Source: Mangrovimicrobium sp048323675 (GTDB lineage: Bacteria > Pseudomonadota > Gammaproteobacteria > Pseudomonadales > Halieaceae). From it: DNA of 64,000 nt. Both the position numbers and the translations under genes were made by a program. The stretch spans positions 186,001-250,000 of the forward strand of contig NZ_JBLWFK010000001.1 of assembly GCF_048323675.1 (NCBI RefSeq), in the 5' to 3' direction. Under the pieces are notes generated by a model. It did no database searches, was not told where the DNA came from, and worked only from the letters and a program-made list of their open reading frames with translations. This document shows positions 47,340 to 55,787 of the stretch, piece after piece (within the stretch, counting starts at the first letter, position 1; the number at the start of each line of letters is the position of its first letter).

Positions 47340-48137
47340 ATGAGACTCTGGCAGGACCTGACCACCGAGGATTTTACTGACCTCGACCCCGAGCGCACGG
47401 TTGCGCTGTTGCCCGTGGGCGCCATCGAACAACACGGTCCGCACCTGCCGGTCAGCACCGACGCGACGATTGCCGAATCCCTGTGTCTGGCGGCAGCAAA
47501 ATTGGTGCCAGAGGATGTGCCGCTGCTGGTGCTGCCCACCCAGGCGGTGGGTAAGTCCACCGAACACCTGCAATTTGAGGGCACCGTGACCCACACCGCA
47601 GAAACGTTGCTGCGCAGCTGGACCGAGATAGGCGACAGCGTGGCCCGCAGCGGCCTGCGCAAGCTGGTGTTTTTCAATGCCCACGGCGGCCAGCCCCAGG
47701 TGATGGAAATCTGCTGCCGGGAACTGCGGGTCAAGCACAAGATGCTCAGCGTCGGCTGCAGTGGCTGGAGCTTCGGTCCGCCGGACGCGGAGGTTCCCGA
47801 CGACGAACGCCGCCACGGCATCCACGCCGGGCAGGTGGAGACCTCGATGATGCTCTACCTGCGGCCGGACCTGGTGAAGATGGACAAGGCGCAGAATTTC
47901 AGCGGCCTGTTGTCGCAGGTGGAAACCGAGTTCAAGCGCCTGCGGGTGCTGGGCAGTACCTACATGGGCTGGATGTCCAACGACCTGCACCCCTGCGGTT
48001 GTTCCGGTGATGCCACCAGGGCGACGGCGGAACTGGGCGAACTCTATGTAAACCACTACGCGAAAGGACTGGCGGAACTGCTGCAGGAAGTCTCGGCCTA
48101 TCCGCTGCAATACCTGCGCGACCGGGATGACTGGTAG
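47340..48137 (+). CDS. Creatininase family amidohydrolase
   Basis: 265 residues. Metal-binding N-terminal motif LPVGAIEQHGPHLPVSTD (Glu30, His32, Asp41), FFNAHGGQ, and HAGQVETSMML. The family includes creatininase, FAPy deformylase (ArfB) and MftE, all acting on cyclic or formyl amides attached to N-rich rings. The substrate cannot be told from sequence. I use ATG 47340, with GGAG 12 bases before it, rather than the in-frame TTG 47322. Confidence 0.88.
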   Translation: MRLWQDLTTEDFTDLDPERTVALLPVGAIEQHGPHLPVSTDATIAESLCLAAAKLVPEDVPLLVLPTQAVGKSTEHLQFEGTVTHTAETLLRSWTEIGDSVARSGLRKLVFFNAHGGQPQVMEICCRELRVKHKMLSVGCSGWSFGPPDAEVPDDERRHGIHAGQVETSMMLYLRPDLVKMDKAQNFSGLLSQVETEFKRLRVLGSTYMGWMSNDLHPCGCSGDATRATAELGELYVNHYAKGLAELLQEVSAYPLQYLRDRDDW

Positions 48138-48144
48138 GTCGGCA

Positions 48145-48987
48145 ATGTCCCGCCTGGCTGCATCCGGCCTGTTCCTGCTGGCGCAGCTGTTGCTGCTTTC
48201 CCTCGCTTACGCCGATGAGCGACGCCTGGCGGTGCTCGACAGCAGCGGCCGGGAGCGTTTCTTCCCGGTAGAAACCTTGCTGGCGGAATTCGGTTCGCGT
48301 GAGGTCACGGTATTCGATCCCCAGTTCGGTGTGCCGCGTTCCTACCGCGGTGTGCCCCTGCGGCCGCTGCTCGCCGCGCTCGGCCTGGCCGACGAGGACC
48401 TGGTACTGGAGTGCACGGACGGTTACAGCATCGCCCTGCCCAAAGTCCTGCTCGCCGATCCGGCGCTGGAGCCGGTGCTCGCGCTGGCGGACAGCGAACC
48501 CTCGCCGGGCCTGCACTGGCAGCTTTATCCCCACGGCCGCGAAATGGTCAACTTCGATCCGTTCTACCTGGTGTGGGCGGTGCGCGATGTCGATCCGCAC
48601 AGTGCCGCGGCGGGGGAACGGGTCGCGGAACTTCCCTGGCCCTATCAGCTCACCCGGCTGGTGCCGGCGGACCGCTATTACCTGCCCTCGCCACCGCCAG
48701 CTACCGCGCAGGCGGTTCGCGCTGGCTACGCCAGCTATGTCAGCCACTGCGTAAAATGCCACCGCCTGCAGGGAGTCGGCGGCGCTGTCGGTCCGGAGCT
48801 GGATCGCAGCGGCGGCATGCTGCAGGTGCTCGACGACAGCCAGTTGCAGCAGTTGATCCTGCAGGTGACGGATTATTTCCCGCGCACCAAGATGCCGGTC
48901 TATGCCGGCAAACTGGGCGAGGGCGAACTCCGCGACCTGGTCAACTACCTGCGCTGGATGACTGCGGGGGACCGCCCGCCAGGGTGA
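48145..48987 (+). CDS. Exported sulfite-oxidase-like domain fused to cytochrome c
   Basis: 280 residues with a signal peptide (LAASGLFLLAQLLLLSLAYA). The middle (about 45-150: SYRGVPLRPLLAALGL, ECTDGYSIALP) resembles the substrate/dimer region of oxidoreductase molybdopterin-binding domains but is short and I cannot locate the molybdopterin-ligating Cys. A class I cytochrome c domain follows with CVKCH (Cys202, Cys205, His206) and distal Met in TKMPVYAG. It is likely a periplasmic electron acceptor for an oxidation step in the cluster. Its end overlaps the convergent amidase gene by 47 bases. ATG 48127 is an alternative start. Confidence 0.8.
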   Translation: MSRLAASGLFLLAQLLLLSLAYADERRLAVLDSSGRERFFPVETLLAEFGSREVTVFDPQFGVPRSYRGVPLRPLLAALGLADEDLVLECTDGYSIALPKVLLADPALEPVLALADSEPSPGLHWQLYPHGREMVNFDPFYLVWAVRDVDPHSAAAGERVAELPWPYQLTRLVPADRYYLPSPPPATAQAVRAGYASYVSHCVKCHRLQGVGGAVGPELDRSGGMLQVLDDSQLQQLILQVTDYFPRTKMPVYAGKLGEGELRDLVNYLRWMTAGDRPPG

Positions 48988-50356
48988 CGCCCTGTAGTTC
49001 CAGCGCGCGCGCCGCCCGCAGGCAGAGGTCCTCGCGCCAGGGCGGGGCGACCAGTTGCACGCCGATCGGCAGGCCGCTGGCCGGCGACAGCAGGGGCACC
49101 GACACCACCGGCAGGCCGATGGCGGAGAAGGGCTGGGTGAACAGGCCGAGGTTGGGGCGCAGTAGTTGTTCCTCGCCGCGCACGTTCAGTGTGCGGGTGC
49201 CGACCAGCGGGGCGCAGCAGGGGGTAGCCGGGGCGATGACCAGGTCCACCTCGCGGAACACCGCCAGCATCTGGTCCAGCCACCAGCGGCGCACCGCCTG
49301 CGCGCGCACGTACCAGCCGGCGGGCCACAGGCTGCCGGCGAGGAAGCGGTCGCGGGTGTCGGCGTCGAAATCCGGCAGGCGGGTTTGCAGGCGTTGCCGG
49401 TGCAGTGCGGCGCCCTCCGCGTTGGTGATCAGGTAGGCCGCGGAGCGGCCCTCGTCGGCGCCGGTCATCGGCAGGCGGGTTTGTGCGCCCAGCGCACTTG
49501 CCACCGTGTCGACGGCAGCCCCGGCCTCGGGAAAATCCCTGCAGTCGAAATAACCTTCCGCGACACCGATGCGCAGGCCGGCAATGCCCTGGTCCAGCGC
49601 GGGGAGGCTGGCCAATGCGGGTTTGTCCGCGCAGGCCGGGTCGCCGGCGTCAAATCCCTGCAGGCAGTCGAAGGCCAGGGCGAGGTCCCCGGCACTGCGC
49701 GCCAGCGGGCCGAGGTGATCGAGGCTGTCGCTGAAGGGAAAAGTGCCGGTGCGCGGAAGCCTGCCGTAGGTGGGCTTGAGGCCGAACAGCCCGCACAGGG
49801 AGGCGGGCACGCGGATGGAGCCGTTGGTGTCGGAACCCAGAGAGATTGGCGCCAGCCCCGCCGCGGTTGCGCTGCCGGAGCCGGAGGAAGAGCCGCCGCT
49901 CATGCGTGCCGTGTCCCAGGGATTGCGGCAGGCGCCGTAGTGTTGGCTTTCGCCGGTGAAGTCGTAGGCGAATTCACCCATCGCCAGTGCACCGACCAGC
50001 ACTGCCCCCGCGTTCTCGAGGCGCCGGACCAGCACTGCATCGGCGCTGGCCGGCGGGCTGCCGGCAAGGATTTTGCTGCCGGCCAGGGTGGTAATGCCCG
50101 CTATGTCGAACAGGTTCTTTACCGCGAAGGGTACCCCGGCCAGCGGCCCCGCCTGCTCACCTGCCGCAACCCGGGCATCGATCGCCGCGGCCCGGGCCAG
50201 CGCCCGCTGCGCTGTTACCTCGGTGAAGCAGTTCAGTTCGGCGTTGCGCTGTGCAATAGCGGCGAGGTTCGCCTCGGTCACCGCGACGGCGGAGAGTTCG
50301 CCCGCGTTGACCGCAGCGCCGATTGCTGACGCGGAGAGGGTATTAATTTCACGCAT
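48941..50356 (-). CDS. atzE: AtzE family amidase (1-carboxybiuret hydrolase-like)
   Basis: 471 residues, amidase-signature family. Catalytic Lys80 is in PFAVKNLFDIAG and the Ser loop reads MSGGSSSGSGSATAAG; SLGSDTNGSIRVPASLCG and FGLKPTYGRLPRTG are characteristic of AtzE. AtzE with AtzG deaminates 1-carboxybiuret in cyanuric acid breakdown. The start is ATG 50356, overlapping atzG by eight bases. No cyanuric acid hydrolase (AtzD) or allophanate hydrolase (AtzF) is in the window, so the real substrate may differ. Confidence 0.86.
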   Translation of the reverse strand: MREINTLSASAIGAAVNAGELSAVAVTEANLAAIAQRNAELNCFTEVTAQRALARAAAIDARVAAGEQAGPLAGVPFAVKNLFDIAGITTLAGSKILAGSPPASADAVLVRRLENAGAVLVGALAMGEFAYDFTGESQHYGACRNPWDTARMSGGSSSGSGSATAAGLAPISLGSDTNGSIRVPASLCGLFGLKPTYGRLPRTGTFPFSDSLDHLGPLARSAGDLALAFDCLQGFDAGDPACADKPALASLPALDQGIAGLRIGVAEGYFDCRDFPEAGAAVDTVASALGAQTRLPMTGADEGRSAAYLITNAEGAALHRQRLQTRLPDFDADTRDRFLAGSLWPAGWYVRAQAVRRWWLDQMLAVFREVDLVIAPATPCCAPLVGTRTLNVRGEEQLLRPNLGLFTQPFSAIGLPVVSVPLLSPASGLPIGVQLVAPPWREDLCLRAARALELQGVTLAGGPPQSSSAGS

Positions 50357-50561
50357 CGCAACTGGTGTCCGGCAAAACCCAGGGAGTAAATACCGGCGCC
50401 AGCGCCAACTCATCCGGGTGCAGCGGCGCCGCGTGGACCTTCGCCGCCATCGCCTGTGCCACCCGCAGGTGGGTCAGCACGCCGTCGCGGTATTCCTCCG
50501 GCACCGCGACCCCCGCGGCGGCTGCAAAGGCCGCCAGCATGTCCAGGGTGATTTCCTGCAT
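50349..50561 (-). CDS. atzG: AtzG-like small amidase subunit (DUF4089)
   Basis: 70 residues, helical, MQEITLDMLAAFAAAAGVAVPEEYRDGVLTHL then a short C-terminal PVFTPWVLP. It matches the AtzG/DUF4089 type, a tightly bound partner of AtzE in an alpha2-beta2 complex. The eight-base overlap with the amidase gene fits equal production of both subunits. Confidence 0.85.
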   Translation of the reverse strand: MQEITLDMLAAFAAAAGVAVPEEYRDGVLTHLRVAQAMAAKVHAAPLHPDELALAPVFTPWVLPDTSCDA

Positions 50562-50574
50562 CGGTGTTCTCTCC

Positions 50575-52164
50575 TTAACTTTCGCCCGCCGCCGGGCCCT
50601 CGTAACCCGCCGGCACCGGTACTTCGCTGGTCTTGCGCAGCCCGTGCCATCCCGCGCCCAGCGCCAGCAGGCCGTAGGCGACTGCCGGCGCAGGCGAGAC
50701 CGCCCAGCCCACTGCTTCCCCGTGCATGAAACCGAAGAAACTCAGCAGGCAGCCTGCGAGGCTGAACGCGGCGACCCGCGTGTATTCGCGCTCGATCACG
50801 AACACGGCGATGGCGCCGAGTACCAGGCCGCCGAGGATCGATCCTCCGCCGAGGGTCTCCAGGCCCTGGTAGAGCACACCCGCGCCGGCCAGGTTGTCGA
50901 GACCCACCTCGTGGGCGGAGGTGCCCGCGGCGCCCAGCGCACCGTCGATCTGGTTCTTGGCCCAGGCGGCGAGGTGCGGCACCAGCGCCAGAATGATCGC
51001 CGGGGCGTGGCGGCCGGGCGATTCGCGGAAGGCCTGGGCGCCGATCAGCATGCCGATGTACAGCAGGATCGGCAGGATAGCGACCACCGGAATCAGCGCC
51101 AGCGCCAGCGAGAGAATGCCGAAGCAGCACAGCAACAGCATGACCAGGCCGGTGACCGCTGAATAGCCGATGCGCCCGCCCATGGCTTTCCAGCCGGGGT
51201 GGCCGATGTACACCGCGTTGATGAAGGGGTTGCCCATCAGGCAGCCGACCATGCTGACCACGCCGTCCGCCACCACCACCCGGTTGGTCGGGTAACTGTC
51301 GCCGGCGGCGTCGGCGCTCTCCACGTTGTCCATCGCCTCGACCAGGTCGTAGATACCGAAGGGCACGGCGGTGACCAGCAGGATGCCGAGGTACTCGAAG
51401 CCGGAGAAAGTGTAGCCGATCGCCGGCAGCGGCAGCGAGAAGCCAAAGTCCGCCAGCGCCGCGCCGATGGCGGGCACGCTCATGCCGCCGTAGTCGTAAC
51501 CCAGCGCCGTGGCGCCCCAGGCGATCAAGGTGCCGACGAAGATCGCCACCAGGCCGGCGGGAATACCGCCGGGGTAGCGTACGTTGCCGAACCAGCCCGC
51601 GAGGATGATGAAGAAACAGGTCAGGCCGATCAGCGGCGCACCGTACATTTCCAGCGCCGGGCGCATGGAGATAAAGGTGACCGAGACCCCCGCAAGCGTG
51701 CCGAGCAGGGCGGCGCGCGGGGTGATGCGGCGGATGATCGGGGCGATGTAGCCGCCGAGCATGAGGATGATGCTCTGGATGAACACCCAGGCCAGGCCCG
51801 CCTCCCAGGCGGCGTAGGGATCGCCGGTCTGCGCCTTGATCGGCATCATGATGACGAACACCACGATGAACATGTGCGCTACGCCGATGCCCGAGGGCAG
51901 GGCGCAGACGTCGTCGCGGCCGGTTTCCTTCGCCAGTTTCCAGGCGAGCCAGGCGTAGTAGGCGGTACTCAGGCAGAGCATCAGCCCGGTGGCCGGCAGG
52001 ATGCGTCCGAATACGAGATCGTCCGGCATCTGCAGTGCGTAGCGCAGTAGTCCGGTGAGTACCAGCAGGTTGACCAGGATGTTGGTGCCAAACCCGAACA
52101 GCGCGTTCCAGTCCCCGGTTGACCAGAACTTCGGTGTAAATTCCCTGTTAAGCGTCGTCTCCAT
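50575..52164 (-). CDS. NCS2-type permease, long form
   Basis: 529 residues and about 13 helices. The N-terminal half (FGFGTNILVNLLVLTGLLRYAL, DDVCALPSGIGVAHMF) and AMDNVESADAAGDSYPTNRVVVADGVVSMVGCLMGNPF identify a xanthine/uracil permease-type transporter of the clade often found with amide- and purine-degrading enzymes. The substrate is probably the molecule consumed by the AtzEG and cysteine-hydrolase genes on each side. ATG 52164 follows GGGGGAAGG and lies within the preceding gene. Confidence 0.86.
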   Translation of the reverse strand: METTLNREFTPKFWSTGDWNALFGFGTNILVNLLVLTGLLRYALQMPDDLVFGRILPATGLMLCLSTAYYAWLAWKLAKETGRDDVCALPSGIGVAHMFIVVFVIMMPIKAQTGDPYAAWEAGLAWVFIQSIILMLGGYIAPIIRRITPRAALLGTLAGVSVTFISMRPALEMYGAPLIGLTCFFIILAGWFGNVRYPGGIPAGLVAIFVGTLIAWGATALGYDYGGMSVPAIGAALADFGFSLPLPAIGYTFSGFEYLGILLVTAVPFGIYDLVEAMDNVESADAAGDSYPTNRVVVADGVVSMVGCLMGNPFINAVYIGHPGWKAMGGRIGYSAVTGLVMLLLCCFGILSLALALIPVVAILPILLYIGMLIGAQAFRESPGRHAPAIILALVPHLAAWAKNQIDGALGAAGTSAHEVGLDNLAGAGVLYQGLETLGGGSILGGLVLGAIAVFVIEREYTRVAAFSLAGCLLSFFGFMHGEAVGWAVSPAPAVAYGLLALGAGWHGLRKTSEVPVPAGYEGPAAGES

Positions 52165-52837
52165 TTTGCCTTCCCCCGAAAGCATCGATAATGGCATTCG
52201 CGGTCGTCACTGCACCGAAGATGCCGCCCTGGGCGCTGATCATCGCCAGGCCCACACGGTGAAACTCGTCGAAATAGGATGCACAGCAGTCTCCCGGCAC
52301 CAGTACCCGGTAGCCGCGGTCGTTGGCCTCGCGCACCGTGGTGTGCACACAGACCTCGGTGGTGACGCCGCAGATGATCAGGTGCTCGATACCCGCGCTG
52401 CGCAGCAGCAGGTCGAGGTCGGTGGCGTAAAACGCGCCCTTGCCGGGCTTGTCGATCACGCTCTCGCCGGGCAGCGGGTAGAGTTCCGCGATAAAGTCGT
52501 GGCCCGCCTCGCCGCGCACCAGGATGCGTCCCATCGGACCGCTGTCGCCAATCTTGCGACCCGGGGCGCAGCGCGCCTGTTTTTCCGGGTGCACATCTTC
52601 CAGCCCCGGGCGGTGTCCCTCGCGGGTGTGCAGCACGGGTACGCCGACCGCGCGCATCGCCTGCATCAGGCGCGCGCAGGGGGCGATGGCCGCGCGCAGT
52701 TTCGCGACATTGTTGCCGAGGGATTCGCCGAAGCCGCCGGGTTCGAGGAAGTCCCGCTGCATGTCGATTACCAGCAGGGCGCTGCGTGCCGGGTCGAGGG
52801 AGACCGCTGCGGGCTCGGCGTCAATGGTCACGGTCAT
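52148..52837 (-). CDS. Isochorismatase-fold cysteine hydrolase, biuret hydrolase-like
   Basis: 229 residues with the Asp-Lys-Cys triad: Asp25 in VIDMQRDFL, Lys130 in VIDKPGKGAF and Cys163 in ICGVTTEVCV. The tail GYRVLVPGDCCASYFDEFH and MISAQGGIFG resembles biuret hydrolase (BiuH) and ureidoacrylate hydrolase (RutB). It probably cleaves a linear ureide or biuret-type amide to ammonia. The start and stop overlap neighbours by 4 and 17 bases, so the operon is tightly coupled. Confidence 0.86.
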   Translation of the reverse strand: MTVTIDAEPAAVSLDPARSALLVIDMQRDFLEPGGFGESLGNNVAKLRAAIAPCARLMQAMRAVGVPVLHTREGHRPGLEDVHPEKQARCAPGRKIGDSGPMGRILVRGEAGHDFIAELYPLPGESVIDKPGKGAFYATDLDLLLRSAGIEHLIICGVTTEVCVHTTVREANDRGYRVLVPGDCCASYFDEFHRVGLAMISAQGGIFGAVTTANAIIDAFGGRQNGDDA

Positions 52838-54126
52838 CTGCTGTCACCTGTTGTCGGGAGAGCCTGCGGGATCGCCTGGCCACATGGGTGCGCCTGCGGC
52901 CAGTGGGTCGTCAGGCGCTGTTCCAGTACCCGCCGCCCGCCGAAATACACCTCGCGCCGCAGCGGCTGTTCGCACAGCGCACTGTGCAGGTCGTCGCAGT
53001 CGAGCAGGGAAAAATGCGCGGCGCTACCGACCGTGAGACCTGCAGCCGGCAGGCCCAGCGCGCGCGCGGGCGCCTCGCTCACCATCGCCAGCAGTTCCCC
53101 GCTGCGCCGGGGGCCGATCTGGGCGACCTGCGCCAGCAGCGCGGCGCTGGCCAGCGGGTCGTAATCACCCCAGGGCTGGAAGGGGTCCTGCACGTTGTCG
53201 CTGCCCACCGCCACGGTCACCCCGGCGTCGAGCAGTTCACGGATGGGCGGGATGCCGCGGGGCGCGGGCTGTACGCCGTGGCCCATCAATACCAGGTTGC
53301 AGGCCGGCAGGGTGATCACGCCGATCCCGGCGCGCTGTAGCAGCGCGATGGTGTCGGCCCGTTGCGGCGCTTCGACAAAGCCCAGCGAGCAGCAGTGGCT
53401 GGCGGCGACCGGCAGGTCCCAGTCCAGTTCGATGCAGCGCTGCGCCAGGTAGCGCAGGCAGGGGCTGGCCGGGTCCTCGGTCTCGTCGATGTGCAGGTCG
53501 AGTGGTCGACCGTAGCGGCCGGCGAGATCGAGAGCGGCGTCGATCGCCCGCTGCGGCGCGTCGCACAGGGCCGGGGTACCGCCTACGGCGACCGCGCCCA
53601 TCTGCAGGGCCTCGGCGCAGATCGCCAGCCCCTCGTTGCTGGACAGGTTGCCGAGCACGGTGAACTCCAGCTGGATGCGGTCGGCCCAGCGCGCGGCCAG
53701 GTCGAGCATTCCCTGCAGCACCGGCAGTTCCTCTGCGCTGCCGAGGTCGATGTGCGAGCGCATTACACTGACTCCGGCGCGCACTGCCCGCTGCAGGCCG
53801 CGCTCGGCGCGCGCCAGCACCAGCTCCAGGCTGCGCTGGCGCTTGTACTCGCGCATGGCGGCGATGGCGTCGCAGAGCGCGCCGCGGCCGCTGCTGCCCG
53901 CCTCGGGCAGGCAGTCGCGGCTGTAGTTCTTGTCCAGGTGGGCGTGGGGCTCGACCAGCCCGGGCAGCAGCAGTGCAGCGCCGCCAGTAACAGTCTCATG
54001 GGCATCCAGTGCGGCATCCGGACCGATGTGGGCGATCCGCGGCCCGCGGGTGGCGAGGCACATGGCCTCGCTCGCGCCGGGCAGGCGGATGTCGCGCAGC
54101 AGCAGGTCGAAGTGTGCGGCGGTCAC
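52834..54126 (-). CDS. CodA/AtzC-type amidohydrolase
   Basis: 430 residues with cytosine-deaminase-type metal ligands: EPHAHLDKNY, HIDETED, ASHCCSLG and GSDNVQDPFQPWGDYDPL. Members deaminate cytosine, isocytosine, creatinine or isopropylammelide. The start is GTG 54126, overlapping the FAD-oxidase stop by four bases. Together with the AtzB-like enzyme at 40 kb it gives the cluster two different ring deaminases. Confidence 0.87.
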   Translation of the reverse strand: MTAAHFDLLLRDIRLPGASEAMCLATRGPRIAHIGPDAALDAHETVTGGAALLLPGLVEPHAHLDKNYSRDCLPEAGSSGRGALCDAIAAMREYKRQRSLELVLARAERGLQRAVRAGVSVMRSHIDLGSAEELPVLQGMLDLAARWADRIQLEFTVLGNLSSNEGLAICAEALQMGAVAVGGTPALCDAPQRAIDAALDLAGRYGRPLDLHIDETEDPASPCLRYLAQRCIELDWDLPVAASHCCSLGFVEAPQRADTIALLQRAGIGVITLPACNLVLMGHGVQPAPRGIPPIRELLDAGVTVAVGSDNVQDPFQPWGDYDPLASAALLAQVAQIGPRRSGELLAMVSEAPARALGLPAAGLTVGSAAHFSLLDCDDLHSALCEQPLRREVYFGGRRVLEQRLTTHWPQAHPCGQAIPQALPTTGDSR

Positions 54127-55496
54127 CCTCCGGCCTGCTCCAGCGCGTGCAGGTGGCCGGGGTTGAGCAGGTGCTGCGGGTCCCAGCGGTCCTTGGCCGC
54201 GAGCATGCCATTGTTGTACCAGCGGGTATCCTCGTCGAGGAAGTGGGTGTGGGGATTGGCGATACCGATGCCGTTGGCTTCGCAGTAGTCGATCAGGTCT
54301 TGCAGTTGCTGGTTGCCCTGGAAGCGGACCACGCTGAGGCCGGCGGCGCGAATATCCCCGCTCACCGGGTCGCCGACGAACTCGATGTGGGTCTGGACCT
54401 GGTCGCCGAACACTTCCCTGCGCTGCGTCACCTGCTCGTGAATGCGCTGCAGGTCGAAGCCCTCCTGCAGGTAGGTGAGGCCGGGATCGTATTTCATCGC
54501 CCACTGGGTGGTGTGGTTCCAGGTGAAATCGTAGATCTGGAAACCCTTGCCCTTGAGCGGCCCTTCGGGCGGCGGCTGGTGGAAGGTCAGGCTGCCGCCG
54601 AGTTCCTCCATATACGCACTGGCGGCCTCCGGGGCCAGGCTGCTGATCAGGAAGACCAGCGACTTGCCCTCGGGGCAGGCGTCGCGCTTGACCAGCGGTT
54701 TGAAGTAGGCGGGGATCGGCCATTCGAAGGCGCTGACCAGGCGTTTGCTGATGCTGCTGTCCGCGGCAACGCTCGCCCCGGCGCGCATGGCAGTGTCGAA
54801 GTCCTCGCAGGCAAAAATGTACTGGTGCCAGTCCTGGCGCGGCGCCAGGGCGAAAGTGACCTCGGTGACGAAGGCGGTCAGTCCGCAGTTGTGCAGTACG
54901 TCGCGCAGCTGTTCCGGTCCGCGCAGTTCGATGCGCCGCGGCTCCGCCTCGCAGGTCAGGATGCTCACCTGGCGCACGTTGTCGAGGTCGCGCAGCATGC
55001 CCCACGTGATGGAGCCGATACCGCCGCTGCCGCCGGTAATGAATCCGGCCGCGCTGGAGGTGCCGATGGTGCTGGGAAACATGCGCAGTTCGGCGCCGTG
55101 TTCGGCGGCCTGCTGCTCGATGGTCCACAGGTTCACCCCGGCCTCCACGCGGGCGGCGTCCGCGTCCAGCGAGATAATGCGGTTGAAGCGGCGGGTGTTG
55201 ATCATCAGCCCGCCCTGCAGGGGTACCCCCTGGCCGTAGTTGCCGGTGCCGCCGCCGCGGGGAGTGACGGGGACGCTGTGCTCTACCGACAGGGCGAGCA
55301 GCGCACGCAGTTCTGCTTCAGTCGCGGGGTAGGCGATGGCCTCGGCCTGGCAGTCGTCGAGCAGCGGCGTCAGTACCGGGGAGAAATGGAAGCAGTCGCG
55401 CGAGCCGGAGCGCAGGGCGCGGGGGTTCAGTTCGAGGAAGCTTTCACCGACGATGGCGGCGGCCGATGAGATGAATTCGGGACTGCAGCGGTTCAC
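54123..55496 (-). CDS. FAD-linked oxidase, VAO/PCMH family
   Basis: 457 residues. FAD-binding PCMH domain with VTPRGGGTGNYGQGVPLQGG and PSTIGTSSAAGFITGGSGGIGS; the C-terminal half has the substrate domain with HTHFLDEDTRWYNNG. It oxidises an alcohol, amine or ring position; the substrate is unknown. The start is GTG 55496 (AAAGGA upstream). The longer frame from 55571 begins inside the sigma-54 promoter and is rejected. It is the first gene of the minus-strand operon FAD oxidase - CodA-like - hydrolase - permease - AtzG - AtzE. Confidence 0.87.
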   Translation of the reverse strand: MNRCSPEFISSAAAIVGESFLELNPRALRSGSRDCFHFSPVLTPLLDDCQAEAIAYPATEAELRALLALSVEHSVPVTPRGGGTGNYGQGVPLQGGLMINTRRFNRIISLDADAARVEAGVNLWTIEQQAAEHGAELRMFPSTIGTSSAAGFITGGSGGIGSITWGMLRDLDNVRQVSILTCEAEPRRIELRGPEQLRDVLHNCGLTAFVTEVTFALAPRQDWHQYIFACEDFDTAMRAGASVAADSSISKRLVSAFEWPIPAYFKPLVKRDACPEGKSLVFLISSLAPEAASAYMEELGGSLTFHQPPPEGPLKGKGFQIYDFTWNHTTQWAMKYDPGLTYLQEGFDLQRIHEQVTQRREVFGDQVQTHIEFVGDPVSGDIRAAGLSVVRFQGNQQLQDLIDYCEANGIGIANPHTHFLDEDTRWYNNGMLAAKDRWDPQHLLNPGHLHALEQAGG

Positions 55497-55554
55497 AGAC
55501 TGATCCTTTGCTTTAACAGGCGGTTTTGATTTCAGGTTCGAATCCAACAAAGAG

Positions 55555-55570
55555 AGCAAGTTACATGCCA
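55555..55570 (-). promoter_or_regulatory. Sigma-54 promoter of the FAD-oxidase operon
   Basis: TGGCATG-TAAC-TTGCT on the minus strand differs from the RpoN consensus at one base and has GG-GC spacing of 12. The predicted start is near 55544, about 48 bases before the GTG. Confidence 0.85.
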
Positions 55571-55622
55571 CTGTTTCAGGCCCTGTAAACAGGGGGATTC
55601 GCGGATTTTGCCCTTCCAGTAC

Positions 55623-55637
55623 GCACCTTTTGGGTGC
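55623..55637. promoter_or_regulatory. NtrC-type enhancer box shared by divergent promoters
   Basis: GCACC-TTTTG-GGTGC is a perfect match to the NtrC dyad GCACC-N5-GGTGC, extended by flanking AC/GT on each side. Its centre is about 86 bases upstream of the predicted minus-strand start and about 130 upstream of the plus-strand start. Lacking a T-run, it is not a clear terminator. Confidence 0.78.
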
Positions 55638-55732
55638 GTCGTGCCCGAAAAATGAGCCGAATGATCAAGAATTCGCATGCACTGGGGTCCGCCCCCGGGC
55701 GCAAGTCCGCGGTTGGCGGGGTTCCGGGGCGG

Positions 55733-55749
55733 TGGGCACCAATCTTGCT
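55733..55749 (+). promoter_or_regulatory. Sigma-54 promoter of the DUF2165-deaminase-permease operon
   Basis: TGGGCACC-AATC-TTGCT has the required GG-N10-GC geometry and a perfect TTGCT, with a small change at the -24 flank. The predicted start is near 55760, 28 bases before the first gene. Confidence 0.78.
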
Positions 55750-55787
55750 AGCCTGACCCGGTGTTGAAAACCCCCCGAGGAAAAAGC

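Noticed and set aside
55497..55571. Upstream GTG extension of the FAD oxidase
   Set aside because: The extension starts inside the sigma-54 -24 element and lacks a ribosome-binding site, while GTG 55496 has AAAGGA at good spacing.
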